A stretch of 24,904 bases of DNA from the NCBI RefSeq assembly GCF_036641015.1, contig NZ_JAVWFO010000027.1:1-24904 (forward strand). The letters run 5' to 3'. How positions within the stretch are numbered: position 1 is the stretch's first letter; each line of letters begins with the position of its first letter. This document shows, in pieces, positions 23,715 through 24,904 of the stretch. The DNA comes from Anaerorhabdus sp036641015 (GTDB lineage Bacteria; Bacillota_I; Bacilli_A; Erysipelotrichales; Erysipelotrichaceae). A program made the translations under genes and the position numbers. The notes under the pieces were generated by a model. It made no database searches, was not told the DNA's origin, and worked only from the letters and a program-made list of their open reading frames with translations.

Positions 23715-24881
23715 ATGAAACCAGATGTTATTGTAATTGGATGTGGTTTTGCGGGTTCAGTACTTGCAGAAAGATTTGCATCACAATCAAATAAGAAAGT
23801 ATTAGTGATTGATTCAAGAATTCATGTTGGCGGTAATATGTATGATTTTATTGATGATAATGGAGTACGTTATCATGAGTATGGTCCTCATATATTCCAT
23901 ACTAACAGTAAAGACGTAGTGGATTACTTGTCTAATTTTACAGAATGGTATCCTTATGAACACCGTGTATTGGGTTTAATTCAAGGAAAGAAAGTACCTA
24001 TTCCATTTAATTTAACAAGTATTGAGCAATGTTTTGAACCGGAAAAGGCAGAGCGATTAAAAGAAGCATTAATATCTGCATACGGTATGGATACTAAAGT
24101 ACCTATTCTTAGATTAAAAGAAAATGAAAACGAAGAAGTTAAAGAACTTGCTGAATTTATATTTGAAAATGTATTTAAATATTACACAATGAAACAATGG
24201 GGATTAACAGTTGAAGAACTAGATCCAGGTGTAACTGCACGGGTACCAGTATTAGTAGGTAGAGATGATCGATATTTCCAAGATAAATATCAAATTATGC
24301 CTAAAAAAGGGTATACAAATATATTTGAAAATATGTTGAATCACGAAAATATTGAAGTAAGATTAAGTGTAAATGCACATGAACATTTACGTGTAGATTT
24401 AAGAGAAAATAAAGTATATTTTGATGGAGAAGAATTTAGTGGACCAGTAATTTTTACAGGTGCTGTAGATGATTTATTAAATTATGAATTTGGTGACTTA
24501 TCATATCGTAGTTTAGAATTTGATAAACAATCACATACTGGTACTTATCAAGAAGCGGCTACTGTGAACTATCCGACTCCAGCAGAAATGAATGGATATA
24601 CACGTATTACTGAATACAAACTATTAATGGAAACTTATCCAAATGATAAGACAACTATAGCTGTAGAGTATCCATATGCTTATGATAGACATGGAGAAAA
24701 GGGTAATATACCTTACTATCCAATCTTTACAAGCGAAGATAAACAAAAATATGATACATATTGCGATAAAATTAAGGATATCACTAATTTGCATTTAGTT
24801 GGTCGATTAGCTGATTATAAGTACTATAATATGGATCAAATTGTGGCTCGCGCATTAATGATTTATAACCAAATTAAGTAA
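23715..24881 (+). CDS. glf: UDP-galactopyranose mutase
   Basis: A 388-residue flavoprotein of standard length that interconverts UDP-galactopyranose and UDP-galactofuranose. It has the FAD dinucleotide fold VIGCGFAGSVLAERF (7-21), the DSRIHVGGNMYD block (33-44), YHEYGPHIFHTN (53-64, the conserved HxF/H substrate motif), KQWG, RDDRYF with the substrate-contacting Arg and Tyr, and a C-terminal GRLADYKYYNMDQ segment closing the FAD site. Its ATG directly follows the rfbB stop. Its presence implies galactofuranose in the polymer. A terminator follows immediately, so the operon ends here. Confidence 0.97.
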   Translation: MKPDVIVIGCGFAGSVLAERFASQSNKKVLVIDSRIHVGGNMYDFIDDNGVRYHEYGPHIFHTNSKDVVDYLSNFTEWYPYEHRVLGLIQGKKVPIPFNLTSIEQCFEPEKAERLKEALISAYGMDTKVPILRLKENENEEVKELAEFIFENVFKYYTMKQWGLTVEELDPGVTARVPVLVGRDDRYFQDKYQIMPKKGYTNIFENMLNHENIEVRLSVNAHEHLRVDLRENKVYFDGEEFSGPVIFTGAVDDLLNYEFGDLSYRSLEFDKQSHTGTYQEAATVNYPTPAEMNGYTRITEYKLLMETYPNDKTTIAVEYPYAYDRHGEKGNIPYYPIFTSEDKQKYDTYCDKIKDITNLHLVGRLADYKYYNMDQIVARALMIYNQIK

Positions 24882-24902
24882 CCCATCGATGATGGGTTTT
24901 TC
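24880..24902 (+). terminator. Intrinsic terminator of the nucleotide-sugar operon
   Basis: An 8-bp stem, AACCCATC (24880-24887) with GATGGGTT (24891-24898), closes on a 3-nt GAT loop and runs into a T tract. Its left arm begins within the glf stop codon (24879-24881). Confidence 0.85.
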
Positions 24903-24904
24903 TT

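Overview
The window is a strongly AT-rich stretch carrying 19 genes, all but one on the + strand. Nearly all of them serve extracellular polysaccharide, teichoic-acid-like or cell-wall glycan synthesis and decoration. The low GC content, AGGAGG-type ribosome binding sites, TATAAT promoters, a YfhO protein and a CpsA-type LytR-CpsA-Psr (LCP) protein point to a low-GC Gram-positive bacterium (Bacillota). The very strong TAA/TAG preference (11 TAA, 7 TAG, 1 TGA) and the LCP style would suit Erysipelotrichia or relatives, but that placement is inference. Trp is encoded by TGG throughout, so the code is the standard bacterial one.

Layout. (A) 1-4304 (+): an O-acyl-transfer module made of a 5'-truncated SGNH-like protein, a HAD phosphatase, an MBOAT acyltransferase and a second, complete SGNH-like protein, ending in a weak hairpin shared with the convergent gene. 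(B) 6661-4322 (-): a single YfhO-family GT-C-like membrane glycosyltransferase with its own promoter. (C) 6827-7762 (+): a divergently transcribed ArnC/GtrB-type polyprenyl-phosphate glycosyltransferase, monocistronic, with a strong terminator. (D) 7843-16226 (+): a six-gene operon of GT2, GT4, O-antigen-ligase/Wzy-like polymerase, GT2 and two GT-C-like membrane proteins. (E) 16438-20821 (+): a second DPM1/GtrB-type glycosyltransferase, a single-pass protein of unknown function, and a 921-residue CpsA-type LCP transferase with an unusual Cys-rich, MucBP-like and EGF-like tail. (F) 20906-24881 (+): a nucleotide-sugar operon of rfbA, an SDR epimerase/reductase, rfbB and glf, closed by a terminator at the window end.

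How the parts may work together (inference): module F supplies dTDP-6-deoxy-4-keto-glucose-derived sugar and UDP-galactofuranose. Module D assembles and polymerises repeat units. Modules B, C and E make polyprenyl-phosphate sugars and use GT-C enzymes to decorate glycans outside the membrane. The MBOAT/SGNH genes would add O-acyl groups, and the LCP protein would attach the polymer to peptidoglycan. No Wzx/ABC flippase, no priming sugar-phosphate transferase, no GtcA-like flippase and no rmlC/rmlD are present, so these must lie outside the window or be replaced.

No gap exceeds 300 bases. The largest are 16227-16437 and 6662-6826, and both hold promoters. I saw no tRNA, rRNA, CRISPR array, insertion sequence or attachment site.
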